From NCBI RefSeq assembly GCF_024509555.1, contig NZ_JAMWEL010000023.1, positions 1 to 33,080 on the forward strand: 33,080 nucleotides of DNA, written 5' to 3'. Under the pieces are notes generated by a model, which worked only from the letters and a program-made list of their open reading frames with translations, did not search any database and had not been told where the DNA came from. Of this stretch, positions 1-8,991 are shown piece by piece; positions within the stretch are counted from its first letter, which is position 1; each line of letters begins with the position of its first letter. This DNA comes from Streptococcus suis. GTDB lineage: Bacteria > Bacillota > Bacilli > Lactobacillales > Streptococcaceae. The position numbers were made by a program, and so were the translations under genes.

Positions 1-2
1 AA

Positions 3-62
3 AAGGAGGTGCTGGAGGCTTATTTGCCATGGAAGGAAAAAATTAAGAGAGCATGTAAATAG
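3..62 (+). CDS. IS66-type TnpC transposase, C-terminal end (cut by window edge)
   Basis: An open frame enters from the left edge and ends at the TAG at 60-62. Its last residues, EVLEAYLPWKEKIKRACK, have the form of the carboxyl end of IS66-family TnpC transposases (an E-YLPW motif followed by a basic tail). Immediately downstream lies an IS66-type terminus, which fits a transposase gene ending just inside its element. Only 19 codons are visible, so the assignment rests on this motif and on position. Confidence 0.5.
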   Translation, partial: KEVLEAYLPWKEKIKRACK

Positions 63-83
63 AAAAAGGTTCCAGAGTCAATA

Positions 84-127
84 GGACTTTGGAGCCTTTT
101 CAATATACTTTGTTATTGGGCGGTTAC
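84..127 (-). repeat. IS66 terminal inverted repeat (right end of the left-hand copy)
   Basis: Read on the minus strand from 127, the sequence begins GTAACCGCCCAATAACAA and runs into GGCTCC. GTAA is the typical outer tip of IS66-family ends. The same tip, facing the other way, lies at 32956, and a diverged copy at 27643. The end faces right, so it closes the element whose TnpC ends at 62. It abuts, at 128, the pre-tnpA region of a second IS66 copy that has lost its own outer end (compare 32956-33038, where the end is complete). Confidence 0.6.
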
Positions 128-160
128 TACTGTTATAAAAAACAAACTGGAGGATTCATT

Positions 161-346
161 ATGTCTCAGCCCATCGTCCCATTGACTATTCCCCAATCTC
201 GTCGCTTTGAAAAGAAAAGCAGAAACGATATTCTGGTGAAAATTCGTCTCGGAAAAACGGAAGTCCCATTCTTCTAATCTATCAACCCTAAAATAATGGA
301 AACAATCTTGGATAAGGTGCTGCATTATGACCATCCGTCTCAGTGA
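161..346 (+). pseudogene. IS66 accessory protein TnpA, frameshifted
   Basis: The reading begins MSQPIVPLTIPQ and continues through a basic segment, which is the pattern of the small IS66 accessory protein TnpA of streptococci. The same start recurs at 33038. A stop at 275-277 follows VPFF. Beyond it the same frame gives METILDKVLHYDHPSQ, the expected end, stopping at 344-346. One inserted base near 275 and one lost base near 292 would restore the intervening residues NLSTLK, so a pair of opposite indels has put a stop in the middle. It is preceded by a GGAGG ribosome site at 150-154. The tail overlaps the start of tnpB, as usual in this family. Non-functional as read. Confidence 0.65.
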
Positions 347-677
347 TTTAGGTCAAGTCTCCTTGGTCTGCGGAAAAACAGGCATGCGTCAGGGGATTGA
401 TTCTCTCGCCTACCTTGTCAAAAGTTAATTCAATTTGGATCCCTTCTCCGGTCAGGTCTATCTCTTCTGCGGCGGTCGAAAAGACCGATTCAAGGCTCTT
501 TACTGGGACGGACAAGGATTTTGGTTGCTTTACAAACGTTTTGAAAATGGGAAATTGACCTGGCCAAACAATGAAGAGGAGGTCAAGGCCCTAACTTCCG
601 AACAAGTAGACTGGCTCATGAAAGGATTTTCTATCAGTCCAAAAATAAATGTTTCAAAAAGTCGTGATTTCTATTGA
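327..677 (+). pseudogene. IS66 TnpB accessory protein with an in-frame stop
   Basis: From ATG 327 the frame reads MTIRLSDLGQVSLVCGKTGM, then after a TAA at 426-428 continues unbroken as FNLDPFSGQVYLFCGGRKDR and onward to a stop at 675-677. This is the IS66 TnpB (Orf2) family, about 117 residues, with the conserved F-G-VYLFCG and D-FWLLYKR segments. The TAA stands where glutamine (CAA) is expected, a single-base nonsense change. The distal part alone could only start at the TTG at 435. Together with broken tnpA and tnpC this marks the element as dead. Confidence 0.8.
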
Positions 678-730
678 AATCATGGCTTTTCTTTGTGTAT
701 AATGAGATAAAAAGAAGGAGGATCGAGCGT

Positions 731-986
731 ATGGATGAGTTATTGGCAATTATTAAACAACAGACCTCAACGATTGAACAACTTACCAACGAGCTAACCC
801 TCCTTCGTGAACAGGTTGAGTATCTGAGACAGAAACTTTACGGAAAATCATCAGAGAAGGTCGTGTATCAACCTGGTCAGTTGAACTTGTTTGGGGAGGA
901 AAGCCTCCCTGAAGAAGAAGCTGACTTACCCAGTTGAAACAGAAACGATTACTTATAAACGCAAGAAAGCTAAGGGAGTTCGTCAG
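731..986 (+). pseudogene. IS66 TnpC transposase, N-terminal piece
   Basis: ATG 731 follows a GGAGG-type site at 716-722 and opens MDELLAIIKQQTSTIEQLTN, a leucine-rich coiled coil followed by LREQVEYLRQKLYGKSSE. This is the amino-terminal region of IS66 TnpC. The frame stops at 935-937. Shifting by one base at about 930 gives VETETITYKRKKAKGVRQ, the expected continuation, so there is one extra base. The coding match ends at about 986, where a reverse-oriented dispersed repeat interrupts it. The gene resumes at 1269. Confidence 0.75.
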
Positions 987-1268
987 TGTTAAGGCTCTCG
1001 CTTAGTGTCCCTTTTCAGAGTTCGTGTCAACATCTCAGCGCAGTGGTTGATTGGCAGATTTGTTCGTATTTCATACTCCAAATCTGACCATTACGACTGT
1101 TGCGAACAAAGTTCGCTTTATTTCCAACCTCAAAAGGTTCACTGAACCTTTTAAGCTGTGCGGGGGTGAGAGTGAAACAGTCTGGGGATAGACTGTTTCA
1201 GCTCAACAACTGGAAATAATGACTTGTTGACGAACTCTTTTTGAACAATCGAGTTCTTTCTCACTCCC
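987..1268 (-). repeat. Dispersed repeat copy A, inserted in tnpC (reverse orientation)
   Basis: This is the reverse-oriented counterpart of the copies at 1916, 21135 and 29733; its end GAGTTCTTTCTCACTCCC (1251-1268) is the complement of their beginning. It contains the shared core (complement of the CACTGCGCTGAGATGTTGACA segment, at about 1030-1050). It also carries three hairpins absent from the short copies: GCGAAC/GTTCGC at 1103-1117, AAAAGGTTC/GAACCTTTT at 1133-1153 and GAAACAGTCT/AGACTGTTTC at 1175-1200. The coding sequence of tnpC resumes at once on its right. The left limit is judged from where the transposase match stops. Confidence 0.75.
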
Positions 1269-1904
1269 AATTCACTCCAGAGATAGTTCATCACGAATTG
1301 CGAGACGAAGACTGCACTTGTCCAGACTGTCATGGACAGTTGAAAGAGATTGGTTCTACTGTTCAACGACAAGAGTTGGTCTTCATTCCCGCCCAATTAA
1401 AGCGGATTGACCATGTCCAACATGCCTACAAGTGTCAGGCATGTAGTCAGAAGAATCTGAGCGATAAGATTATCAAGGCTCCTGTTCCTAAGGCACCTCT
1501 GGCACACAGCTTGGGTTCAGCTTCTATCATTGCCCACACTATTCACCAGAAATTCAATCTAAAGGTGCCAAATTACCGTCAGGAAGAGGACTGGCATAAG
1601 CTTGGCCTGCCAATAAGTCGGAAGGAAATAGCTAACTGGCACATCAAGTCTAGTCAGTATTATTTCGAGCCGATTTATAACCTGTTGCACGAGAAATTGT
1701 TGGAGCAGCCTATTCTTCATGCGGATGAAACCTCCTACAAGGTCTTGGAAAATGATAGCCAGTTGACCTTCTACTGGACCTTCTTGTCTGGGAAGCAGGA
1801 GAAAAATGGAATTACCCTTTATCATCATGACAAACGACGGAGTGGCTTGGTTGTGGAGGAATTTCTAGGGGATTATGCGGGCTATGTAGATTGTGACATG
1901 TTAC
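1269..1904 (+). pseudogene. IS66 TnpC transposase, middle piece
   Basis: The frame continues the transposase: FTPEIVHHEL, then a zinc-ribbon-like CPDCHGQL...YKCQAC (two C-x2-C pairs), then ILHADETSYKV, which carries the first catalytic aspartate-glutamate region of the DDE domain. It runs to YAGYVDCDM at about 1900 and is then cut by repeat copy B. No initiation codon with a ribosome site serves this piece. It is a fragment of one original gene whose other parts are 731-986 and 2330-2730. Confidence 0.75.
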
Positions 1905-1915
1905 GGCAGTAACTT

Positions 1916-2254
1916 GGGAGCGGGAAAGAACTCGACTGGTCAAAAAAGTGTTCGTCAACAAGTCCTTATTTCCCGTTGTTGATCTGAAACAGTCTATCCC
2001 CAGACTGTTTCACTCCCACCCCCGCACAGCTCAAAAGGTTCAGTGAACCTTTTGAGGTTGGAAATAGAGCGAACTTTGTTCGCAACAGTCGTAATAGTCA
2101 GATTTGGAGTGTAAAACACGAACTGCTGAGATTTGCTTTGCAAATCTTATCTCCTACCTTTAACAGTCTCCCAGACTGTTAAAGCCAATCAACCACTGCG
2201 CTGAGATGTTGACACGAACCCTGAGAAGCGAGGTTGAGCTTTTTGCCCAGCCTC
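1916..2254 (+). repeat. Dispersed repeat copy B, inserted in tnpC (forward orientation)
   Basis: It begins GGGAGCGGGAAAGAACTCGA and ends in the GAGGTTGAGC-TTTTTG-CCCAGCCTC hairpin, the same ends as the short copies at 21135 and 29733. At three places the short core is broken by extra material. After GTTCGTC comes a 60-base block with GAAACAGTCT/AGACTGTTTC (1986-2011). After CGCACAG comes a block with AAAAGGTTC/GAACCTTTT (2033-2053) and GCGAAC/GTTCGC (2069-2083). After ACACGAA comes a block with AGATTTGC/GCAAATCT (2129-2147) and TTTAACAGTCT/AGACTGTTAAA (2159-2183). Copies A and B face each other, flanking the middle of tnpC. Confidence 0.8.
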
Positions 2255-2329
2255 CTAGTTCTGCCTATGCGATAGCAGTCCAAGGTTTAGGAGCCAAGCG
2301 ACGCTAAGCTTGGTGAACTGCGAACCGCT

Positions 2330-2730
2330 TAAGTGCTTATCGTCAATTAGATAAGGCTAAACTGGTTGGTTGTTGGGCGCACGTCAGACGAAAGTTTTTT
2401 GAGGCGACTCCTAAGAAGACCTACAAGACTTCTTTAGGAGCTAAGGGTTTAGCTTATTGCGACCGCCTGTTTGCCTTGGAGAATGACTGGGCTGACTTGT
2501 CTACTGAGGAACGGCTACATAAACGCCAGACAGAGTTGGCACCCTTGATGGACGAGTTCTTTGATTGGTGTCGCAATCAGGCTGTCTTGCCAGGTTCCAA
2601 ATTGGGTACTGCAATGGAGTATAGCCTCAAATACGAAACCACCTTCCGAACCGTTCTCTCGGATGGCGACTTAGTCTTATCTAACAATATGGCAGAGAGG
2701 GCTATGAAGACCTTGGTGATAGGGCGTAGT
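2330..2730 (+). pseudogene. IS66 TnpC transposase, C-terminal piece
   Basis: Reading resumes as AYRQLDKAKLVGCWAHVRRK, the conserved W-H-RRKF block of the IS66 DDE domain. It continues to LVLSNNMAERAMKTLVIGR, the N-x2-E-x3 block with the third catalytic acid region. It then ends abruptly at 2730 in a hairpin module; the last 60-70 residues expected of TnpC are missing. The 75 bases between repeat copy B and this piece (2255-2329) are not transposase-like and were not identified. Confidence 0.75.
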
Positions 2731-2756
2731 GAAACAGTCTGGGAATAGACTATTTC
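2731..2756. repeat. Solitary hairpin module (arms of 10, loop of 6)
   Basis: GAAACAGTCT, then GGGAAT, then AGACTATTTC: the same hairpin found inside repeat copies A (1175-1200) and B (1986-2011), with one arm change (T-A pair to A-A mismatch). Here it has no recognisable repeat core around it. It lies exactly where the transposase fragment ends and the ISL3 remnant region begins. Confidence 0.7.
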
Positions 2757-2789
2757 AGCCTGAGCCTAGAAATTGGAGAGCTAAGGGTT

Positions 2790-3324
2790 TGGCAAGTTGA
2801 TAATAGGGACTAAACATATCCATGGTAATCACTTTGACCCGATTTCTAACCTTTCTAGGATAGCGTAGAAAGTGGTTTCGGATGGTCGCTTGAGTTCTTC
2901 CGTCAAGGATAGCCATGACGTTTAGGGAGTTGAAATCTTGTGCGCTCTTCTGGTTAACAGCGATAGATATTTGGTGGTTTTTCTTGACAAGAGGAGTTTC
3001 AGCAACAGCCATTTTTCCGCAATCTTTACACTTGAACCGACGCTTTCTAAGTCGGATAAGTAAGGTATAGCCAGCTGTTTCTAGGTAGGGAATTTTGGAG
3101 GCTTTTTGGAAATCGTATTTTGCCATTGTCACTTGCAGGAAGGGCATTTAGGGGCTGTGTAATCCAAGTGACCGTGGAGTTCTAAGTGAGTTCCCATAAC
3201 ATATTCATCAGTGATGGTGATATTTTTGTCTTTTATTCCGAGAAAAATTGTGATAAGAACTTCGCTTTCCAATTTTCAGGCTCAGGAATCAAGAGTCACT
3301 TCCCTGACTATTGATTTGTTCCAT
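2790..3324 (-). pseudogene. ISL3-family transposase, internally deleted and frameshifted
   Basis: On the minus strand, ATG 3324 opens a short frame broken within 12 codons. Further on come ITIFLGIKDKNITITDEYVM and LHGHLDYTAPKCPSC, then MAKYDFQKASKIPYLETAGY and LRKRRFKCKDCGKMAVAETP: the zinc-binding C-x2-C head of ISL3 transposases. After VNQKSAQ the sequence jumps to DFNSLNVMAILDGRTQATIR and ends after MDMFSPYYQLAK, at the start of the DDE domain. Roughly 60 residues between the two blocks and the whole carboxyl half are gone, and there are at least two frame changes. A relic only. Confidence 0.75.
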
Positions 3325-3398
3325 ATTACCCCTTTCTAATGAGTTGTTTATGCGCTTTTCATTATTAGGTCATATGGGACTTTTTCTATACTCAAAAA

Positions 3399-3447
3399 GG
3401 CTCCATAATTTCCATTGTGGATTTACCCACTACAGTATTATAGAGCC
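3399..3447. repeat. ISL3-type inverted-repeat end
   Basis: GGCTCCATAAT at 3399 pairs with ATTATAGAGCC ending at 3447. The GGCTC tip is typical of ISL3-family ends. It lies upstream of the ISL3 transposase remnant, where the left end of that element is expected. Confidence 0.45.
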
Positions 3448-3501
3448 TAGAATCAACAGTCACTGATGGAATTGACATGTTACGGTATGATATTCGAAAA
3501 T

Positions 3502-3535
3502 AAAAAAAGGTGGACCGAGTGGTCCACCTTTTTTT
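3502..3535 (-). terminator. Intrinsic terminator of ldh
   Basis: GGTGGACC (3509-3516) and GGTCCACC (3521-3528) form a perfect 8-bp stem closed by a GAGT loop, flanked by seven A on one side and seven T on the other. It lies 7 bases beyond the ldh stop. The symmetrical A/T tracts mean it could also stop transcription arriving from the IS region. Confidence 0.9.
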
Positions 3536-3541
3536 ATTTGC

Positions 3542-4528
<987 letters not shown>

Positions 4529-4580
4529 CTAAACATCTCCTTAGTTTAATTTGGGGATAGGTCTATCCCAACCATTTAAC

Positions 4581-4609
4581 ATTCTAGCACTTTTTACAGC
4601 GTTTGTCAC
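4581..4609 (-). promoter_or_regulatory. ldh promoter
   Basis: On the minus strand a -35-like GTGACA (4604-4609) and a -10 TAGAAT (4581-4586) are 17 bases apart, with TG one base upstream of the -10 (extended form). A Rex half-site TTGTGAA sits directly upstream at 4610-4616, but its partner half is poor (3 of 7). Confidence 0.65.
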
Positions 4610-4624
4610 TTGTGAAAAGGTTTT

Positions 4625-4638
4625 TGAAAATGTTTACA
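4625..4638 (+). promoter_or_regulatory. cre-like CcpA site between ldh and gyrA
   Basis: TGAAAATGTTTACA fits the 14-base catabolite-responsive element consensus (TG-WAARCGYTWNCW type) with one mismatch, T for C at the central CG. It is 16 bases upstream of the ldh -35. An upstream position of this kind is compatible with CcpA activation of ldh. Inferred from sequence only. Confidence 0.45.
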
Positions 4639-4673
4639 TGATAGTTTCCAATAAAGAGTTTTATCGTAAAATA

Positions 4674-4682
4674 TGGTATAAT
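4674..4682 (+). promoter_or_regulatory. gyrA promoter (extended -10)
   Basis: TGGTATAAT is a perfect extended -10 (TATAAT at 4677-4682). No good -35 is seen 17 bases upstream. The ATG at 4715 is 32 bases downstream, with GAAAGAGG at 4700-4707 as the ribosome site. Confidence 0.7.
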
Positions 4683-4714
4683 AGAGGCACAATGACTGTT
4701 GAAAGAGGCATATA

Positions 4715-7156
4715 ATGCAAGATAAAAACTTAGTAACGGTGAATCTGACCAATGAGATGAAATCTTCCTTCATCGACTATGCGATGAGTGTTATCGTTTC
4801 ACGTGCTTTGCCAGATGTGCGTGATGGTCTCAAGCCTGTTCATCGCCGTATTTTGTACGGAATGAATGAGTTAGGTATTACTCCAGATAAACCCCATAAG
4901 AAATCTGCCCGTATTACAGGGGATGTTATGGGTAAATACCACCCACACGGGGATAGTGCTATTTATGAAGCCATGGTTCGTATGGCACAGTGGTGGTCGT
5001 ATCGACACATGTTGGTAGACGGTCACGGAAACTTCGGTTCTATGGATGGTGATGGTGCGGCCGCCCAACGTTATACGGAAGCTCGTATGAGCAAGATTGC
5101 TCTGGAAATGCTTCGAGACATTAACAAAAATACTGTAAATTTTGCAGATAACTACGATGCCAGTGAGCGTGAGCCAGAGGTTCTGCCAGCACGTTTTCCA
5201 AACCTGCTGGTAAATGGTACGACTGGTATCGCTGTTGGTATGGCAACCAATATTCCACCACATAACTTGGGAGAAACCATCGAAGCTGTTAAGCTGGTTA
5301 TGGACAATCCAGAAGTAACAACTCGTGAAATCATGGAAGTCCTTCCTGGACCAGATTTTCCGACTGGTGCCTTGGTCATGGGTAAATCAGGTATTCACCG
5401 TGCTTATGAAACAGGGAAAGGCTCTATTACCCTTCGTTCTCGTACGGAGATTGAAGAGTATGGAAACGGCCGTGAGCGTATTGTCGTTACTGAGTTTCCA
5501 TACATGGTCAACAAGTCCAAGGTTCAAGAACATATTGTCAAATTGGTGCAAGAGAAGCGTATCGACGGGATTACAGCTGTTCGGGATGAATCCAACCGCG
5601 AGGGTGTACGATTTGTTATCGAAGTTCGCCGCGATGCTTCTGCCAATGTTATTTTGAATAATCTTTTCAAGCAAACCCAGTTGCAGACCAACTTTAGTTT
5701 CAATATGTTGGCCATCCAAAACGGGGTGCCGAAAATTCTTTCTGTCCGTCAGATTTTAGAATCTTATATTGAACACCAGAAGGAAGTAGTCACTCGTCGT
5801 ACGCAATTCGATAAAGAAAAAGCAGAAGCGCGTGCTCATATCTTGGAAGGCTTGCTGATTGCACTTGACCACATTGATGAGGTCATTCGCATTATCCGTA
5901 ATTCAGAAACGGATGCTATTGCTCAAGCTGAATTGATGGAGAAATTTGAGCTTTCTGAACGTCAGAGCCAGGCCATTCTTGATATGCGCCTCCGTCGGTT
6001 GACAGGCTTGGAACGTGATAAGATTCAGTCTGAATATGATGAACTGATTGCCTTGATTGCAGATTTGGCTGATATTTTGGCTAAACCTGAGCGTGTTGTC
6101 ACGATTATCAAGGAAGAATTGGACGAGGTCAAACGCAAGTACGCAGACCCACGCCGTACAGAATTGATGGTCGGAGAAGTCCTTTCTCTTGAAGATGAGG
6201 ATTTGATTGAGGAAACAGATGTCTTGATTACCCTGTCAAACCAAGGCTACATCAAGCGTTTGGCTCAGGATGAATTCCAGGCTCAGAAGCGTGGAGGACG
6301 TGGAGTCCAAGGTACTGGGGTTAAGGATGATGACTTTGTGCGTGAGTTGGTTTCGACTAGCACACATGACCGCCTCTTGTTCTTTACCAATAAAGGTCGT
6401 GTTTATCAATTGAAGGGGTATGAAATCCCTGAGTATGGACGTACGGCTAAGGGGTTGCCAGTTGTTAACTTGCTTAAGCTAGAAGAAAATGAGTCTATTC
6501 AGACCATTATCAACGTGACCAAGGACCAAGAAGCAGACAGCTATCTTTTCTTCGCAACCCGTCAAGGTGTGGTCAAGCGGACCAGTGTATCAGAATTTGC
6601 CAATATTCGTCAGAATGGTCTTAAGGCATTGACCTTGAAAGATGAAGATGAACTGATTAACGTTTTCTTGACAAATGGTCATGCGGATGTTATTATGGGG
6701 ACTAAACTTGGCTACTCTGTTCGCTTCACGGAAACAGATGTTCGAAATATGGGACGTACTGCTGCAGGTGTTCGAGGTATCAAGTTACGCGAAGGCGACC
6801 AATTGATCGGCGCAACTATGATTTCAGATGAACAGGAAGTCCTTGTTTTGACAGATAAAGGATATGGCAAGCGTACTCCTGCAAGTGAATATCCAACAAA
6901 AGGTCGTGGTGGTAAGGGGATTAAGACCCTTAAAGTTGCAGAGAAAAATGGTACTTTAGCAGGATTGACTACCGTAACGGGCGATGAGGATATTATGGTG
7001 ATTACAGATACCGGTATTATCATCCGAACCAGTGTTGCCAATATCTCTCAAACCGGTCGTTCGACAATGGGTGTTAAGGTCATGCGTTTAAATGATGAAG
7101 CAAAAATTATGACTTTTGCTCTAGTTGATGCAGCAGAAGTAAAAGAAGAGGAATAA
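4715..7156 (+). CDS. gyrA: DNA gyrase subunit A
   Basis: Breakage-and-rejoining subunit of type II topoisomerase, which introduces negative supercoils together with GyrB. Of the 813 residues, the amino-terminal half holds the winged-helix/tower region with active-site Tyr120 ([10 protein letters not shown]). The quinolone-determining positions read Ser81 and Glu85 ([10 protein letters not shown]), the residues of susceptible streptococci. The carboxyl half is the DNA-wrapping beta-pinwheel, opening with the GyrA box [10 protein letters not shown] near residue 528, which distinguishes it from ParC. The last residues are acidic. srtA follows after 6 bases, so the two are probably co-transcribed. 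Confidence 0.97.
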   Translation: MQDKNLVTVNLTNEMKSSFIDYAMSVIVSRALPDVRDGLKPVHRRILYGMNELGITPDKPHKKSARITGDVMGKYHPHGDSAIYEAMVRMAQWWSYRHMLVDGHGNFGSMDGDGAAAQRYTEARMSKIALEMLRDINKNTVNFADNYDASEREPEVLPARFPNLLVNGTTGIAVGMATNIPPHNLGETIEAVKLVMDNPEVTTREIMEVLPGPDFPTGALVMGKSGIHRAYETGKGSITLRSRTEIEEYGNGRERIVVTEFPYMVNKSKVQEHIVKLVQEKRIDGITAVRDESNREGVRFVIEVRRDASANVILNNLFKQTQLQTNFSFNMLAIQNGVPKILSVRQILESYIEHQKEVVTRRTQFDKEKAEARAHILEGLLIALDHIDEVIRIIRNSETDAIAQAELMEKFELSERQSQAILDMRLRRLTGLERDKIQSEYDELIALIADLADILAKPERVVTIIKEELDEVKRKYADPRRTELMVGEVLSLEDEDLIEETDVLITLSNQGYIKRLAQDEFQAQKRGGRGVQGTGVKDDDFVRELVSTSTHDRLLFFTNKGRVYQLKGYEIPEYGRTAKGLPVVNLLKLEENESIQTIINVTKDQEADSYLFFATRQGVVKRTSVSEFANIRQNGLKALTLKDEDELINVFLTNGHADVIMGTKLGYSVRFTETDVRNMGRTAAGVRGIKLREGDQLIGATMISDEQEVLVLTDKGYGKRTPASEYPTKGRGGKGIKTLKVAEKNGTLAGLTTVTGDEDIMVITDTGIIIRTSVANISQTGRSTMGVKVMRLNDEAKIMTFALVDAAEVKEEE

Positions 7157-7162
7157 AAATTT

Positions 7163-7906
7163 ATGGCAAAGCGTGAGCAGAAGAAGAAAAATAAAGGTTC
7201 TTTTTGGAGAAACTTTTTAGCATTGATATTGGTCTTGATTTCACTGGCACTGATTTTTAATACTTCAATCCGAAATATGGTTATTGCTTGGAACAGTAAC
7301 AAATATCAGGTATCTAATGTCACAAAAGAAGAAATTGTAGAGAATCAATCTGCTGAAACAACCTTTGATTTTGAACAAGTTCAATCCGTTTCAACTGAGG
7401 CTGTTATGAAAGCACAGTGGGAGTCCCAACAATTACCAGTAATTGGTGGAATTGCAATTCCAGATTTGAAGATTAATCTACCGATCTTCAAAGGTTTATC
7501 AAACGTCGCCTTGATGTATGGTGCTGGCACGATGAAAGAAACTCAGGTTATGGGCCAGGGAAACTATTCTCTTGCAAGTCATCATGTCTTTGGTATGGCT
7601 GGTGCTAGTGAGACCCTTTTTTCACCGCTAGAGAATGCTAAAGAGGGTATGAAGATTTATGTGACAGATAAAGAAAATATCTACATTTATAACGTTAGAA
7701 GTGTTCAGTCAGTCACACCAGAAAGTGTCTATGTAATTGAAGACACAGAAGGAAAAAATGAAATTACACTTGTAACCTGTGAAGATGCAGCTGCTACTAT
7801 GAGAACGATTGTTCAAGGTGATCTAGAGTCTGTAATAGCTTATGATGATGCACCATCAGAAACACTGAAATATTTTGAGCAATCTTACAATCAGATTCAG
7901 TTATAA
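7163..7906 (+). CDS. srtA: Class A sortase
   Basis: Membrane-bound transpeptidase that cleaves LPxTG proteins between Thr and Gly and attaches them to lipid II for incorporation into the wall. The 247 residues begin with a very basic cytoplasmic tail (MAKREQKKKNKG), then one membrane anchor at about 15-33, then the sortase beta-barrel. Catalytic features: the histidine pair in SLASHHVFG (140-141), Cys206 in the TLVTCED motif (TLxTC) and Arg214 in ATMRTI. The GAGG ribosome site lies in the end of gyrA, and the gyrA-srtA linkage is typical of streptococci. A terminator follows at 7990. Confidence 0.95.
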   Translation: MAKREQKKKNKGSFWRNFLALILVLISLALIFNTSIRNMVIAWNSNKYQVSNVTKEEIVENQSAETTFDFEQVQSVSTEAVMKAQWESQQLPVIGGIAIPDLKINLPIFKGLSNVALMYGAGTMKETQVMGQGNYSLASHHVFGMAGASETLFSPLENAKEGMKIYVTDKENIYIYNVRSVQSVTPESVYVIEDTEGKNEITLVTCEDAAATMRTIVQGDLESVIAYDDAPSETLKYFEQSYNQIQL

Positions 7907-7989
7907 CATGTTTCTAATCCGTTCATGTTTCTATCTAAAAGCTATTGCTCGACACTATATTTAGGATAGGACTTATTTTATGTATGTGA

Positions 7990-8021
7990 GGCTACTAATT
8001 AAATTTTAGTAGTCTTTCTTT
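7990..8021 (+). terminator. Intrinsic terminator of gyrA-srtA
   Basis: GGCTACTAA (7990-7998) pairs with TTAGTAGTC (8006-8014), a 9-bp stem with one G-T pair and a 7-base loop, followed by TTTCTTT. It is 84 bases beyond the srtA stop. Confidence 0.7.
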
Positions 8022-8027
8022 GTAGAG

Positions 8028-8468
8028 TCAGCTGAAACAAGTGTAGGACGAAAGTGCCTTAAGATAGTGGCTTGGCTCAAGTCTAGCGCCACTTCTCAGA
8101 GTCTGTGTCAAGTTCTCAGCTCAGTGGTTGAGTGGCTTTAACAGTTTGGGTGACTGTTAAAGGTTGGAGGTGGGATTTACGAAGCCAATTTCATCAGTTC
8201 GTGTTTTACACTCCAAATTTGACCTTTACGATGGAAGCGAACATTGTTCGCTTCATTTCCATCCTCCAACTGTCTCCCAGACTGTTGGAGATGTGAGAGC
8301 TGAGAGTTTAAAAGGTCTGGGAGACCTTTTAAAGTGGGAGGTATAAGCTGACGGTAGTCAGATCACATAAATTGATGTCTGGGGATAGACTGTTTCAGCT
8401 CAACAACTGGAAATATATAGACTTGTTGACGAACTCTTATTTAATCAGATGAGTTCTTTCTCACTCCC
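8028..8468 (-). repeat. Dispersed repeat copy C, the largest, reverse orientation
   Basis: It ends GAGTTCTTTCTCACTCCC (8451-8468) and carries the complement of the GAGTGTAAAACACGAA core at about 8201-8216 and of the CACTGAGCTGAGA core at about 8116-8129. Nested hairpins: CTTTAACAGT/ACTGTTAAAG (8136-8162), GCGAACA/TGTTCGC (8237-8251), CCAACtGTCT/AGACTGTTGG with a CCC loop (8266-8288) and TTTAAAAGGTCT/AGACCTTTTAAA with a GGG loop (8307-8333, twelve perfect pairs). A degraded GTCT-GGGGAT-AGAC lies at 8377-8390. The left end differs from that of copies B, D and E. An apparent 60-codon ORF over it is a by-product. Confidence 0.8.
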
Positions 8469-8991
8469 CTTCTGAGGTGGTTTTTGATGTAAGCCATTAT
8501 TGTTTCGATGGTATTATTCTTAGTCCGATTAAGGAGGAAGTGGTAAAAGTGTACACCTCTGTTCCTTGCTAGAATATTTCGATTTACTTAACTTATGGAA
8601 CTTAACATTGTCCATCATGATATCGAATGATGTATCTTAAGTGGGAAGTACGAAAGTATTGAACCAAGCTTAAAATATGTCACTAGTCATAGTGTATTTG
8701 TATGTCATCGGAGCTATAAGCACACCATTATCTATATTTCTCTAAAATAGTTTGAATATACTCAATAAAAATTCATAAAAAGTATTTTTAGGCTAATTGC
8801 TAATAATAATATTTCATAATTTAAGTCCAGATTGGAAATCAAAGATTTTGTTTAGCTGTATTCTTCTCAAAAACATAAAAATAGAAATGTTTTACAAATA
8901 ATTTGTTTGTTAGATAGGTATTTTTGATTATTATTGAGTATTATTTTCTATTTTCTTATCTTTTTCGAATATAACTAGTGAGGAGGATTTT
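8469..8991. other. AT-rich intergenic stretch upstream of radC
   Basis: No complete gene. On the minus strand 8475-8550 reads FYHFLLNRTKNNTIETIMAY, which looks coding-like and may be a transposase scrap, but no family was recognised. From about 8760 the DNA is very AT-rich and holds the radC leader, with AGGAGG at 8981-8986. Confidence 0.4.

Noticed and set aside
1151..1396. Antisense frame across repeat A and tnpC
   Set aside because: It spans a repeat-transposase junction and has no family resemblance.
4871..5719. Several antisense frames within gyrA
   Set aside because: They are shadows of a highly conserved coding region, with no ribosome sites or promoters.
8164..8346. 60-codon open frame in repeat copy C
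   Set aside because: It consists entirely of repeat sequence and hairpin arms, with no ribosome site and no counterpart in other copies.
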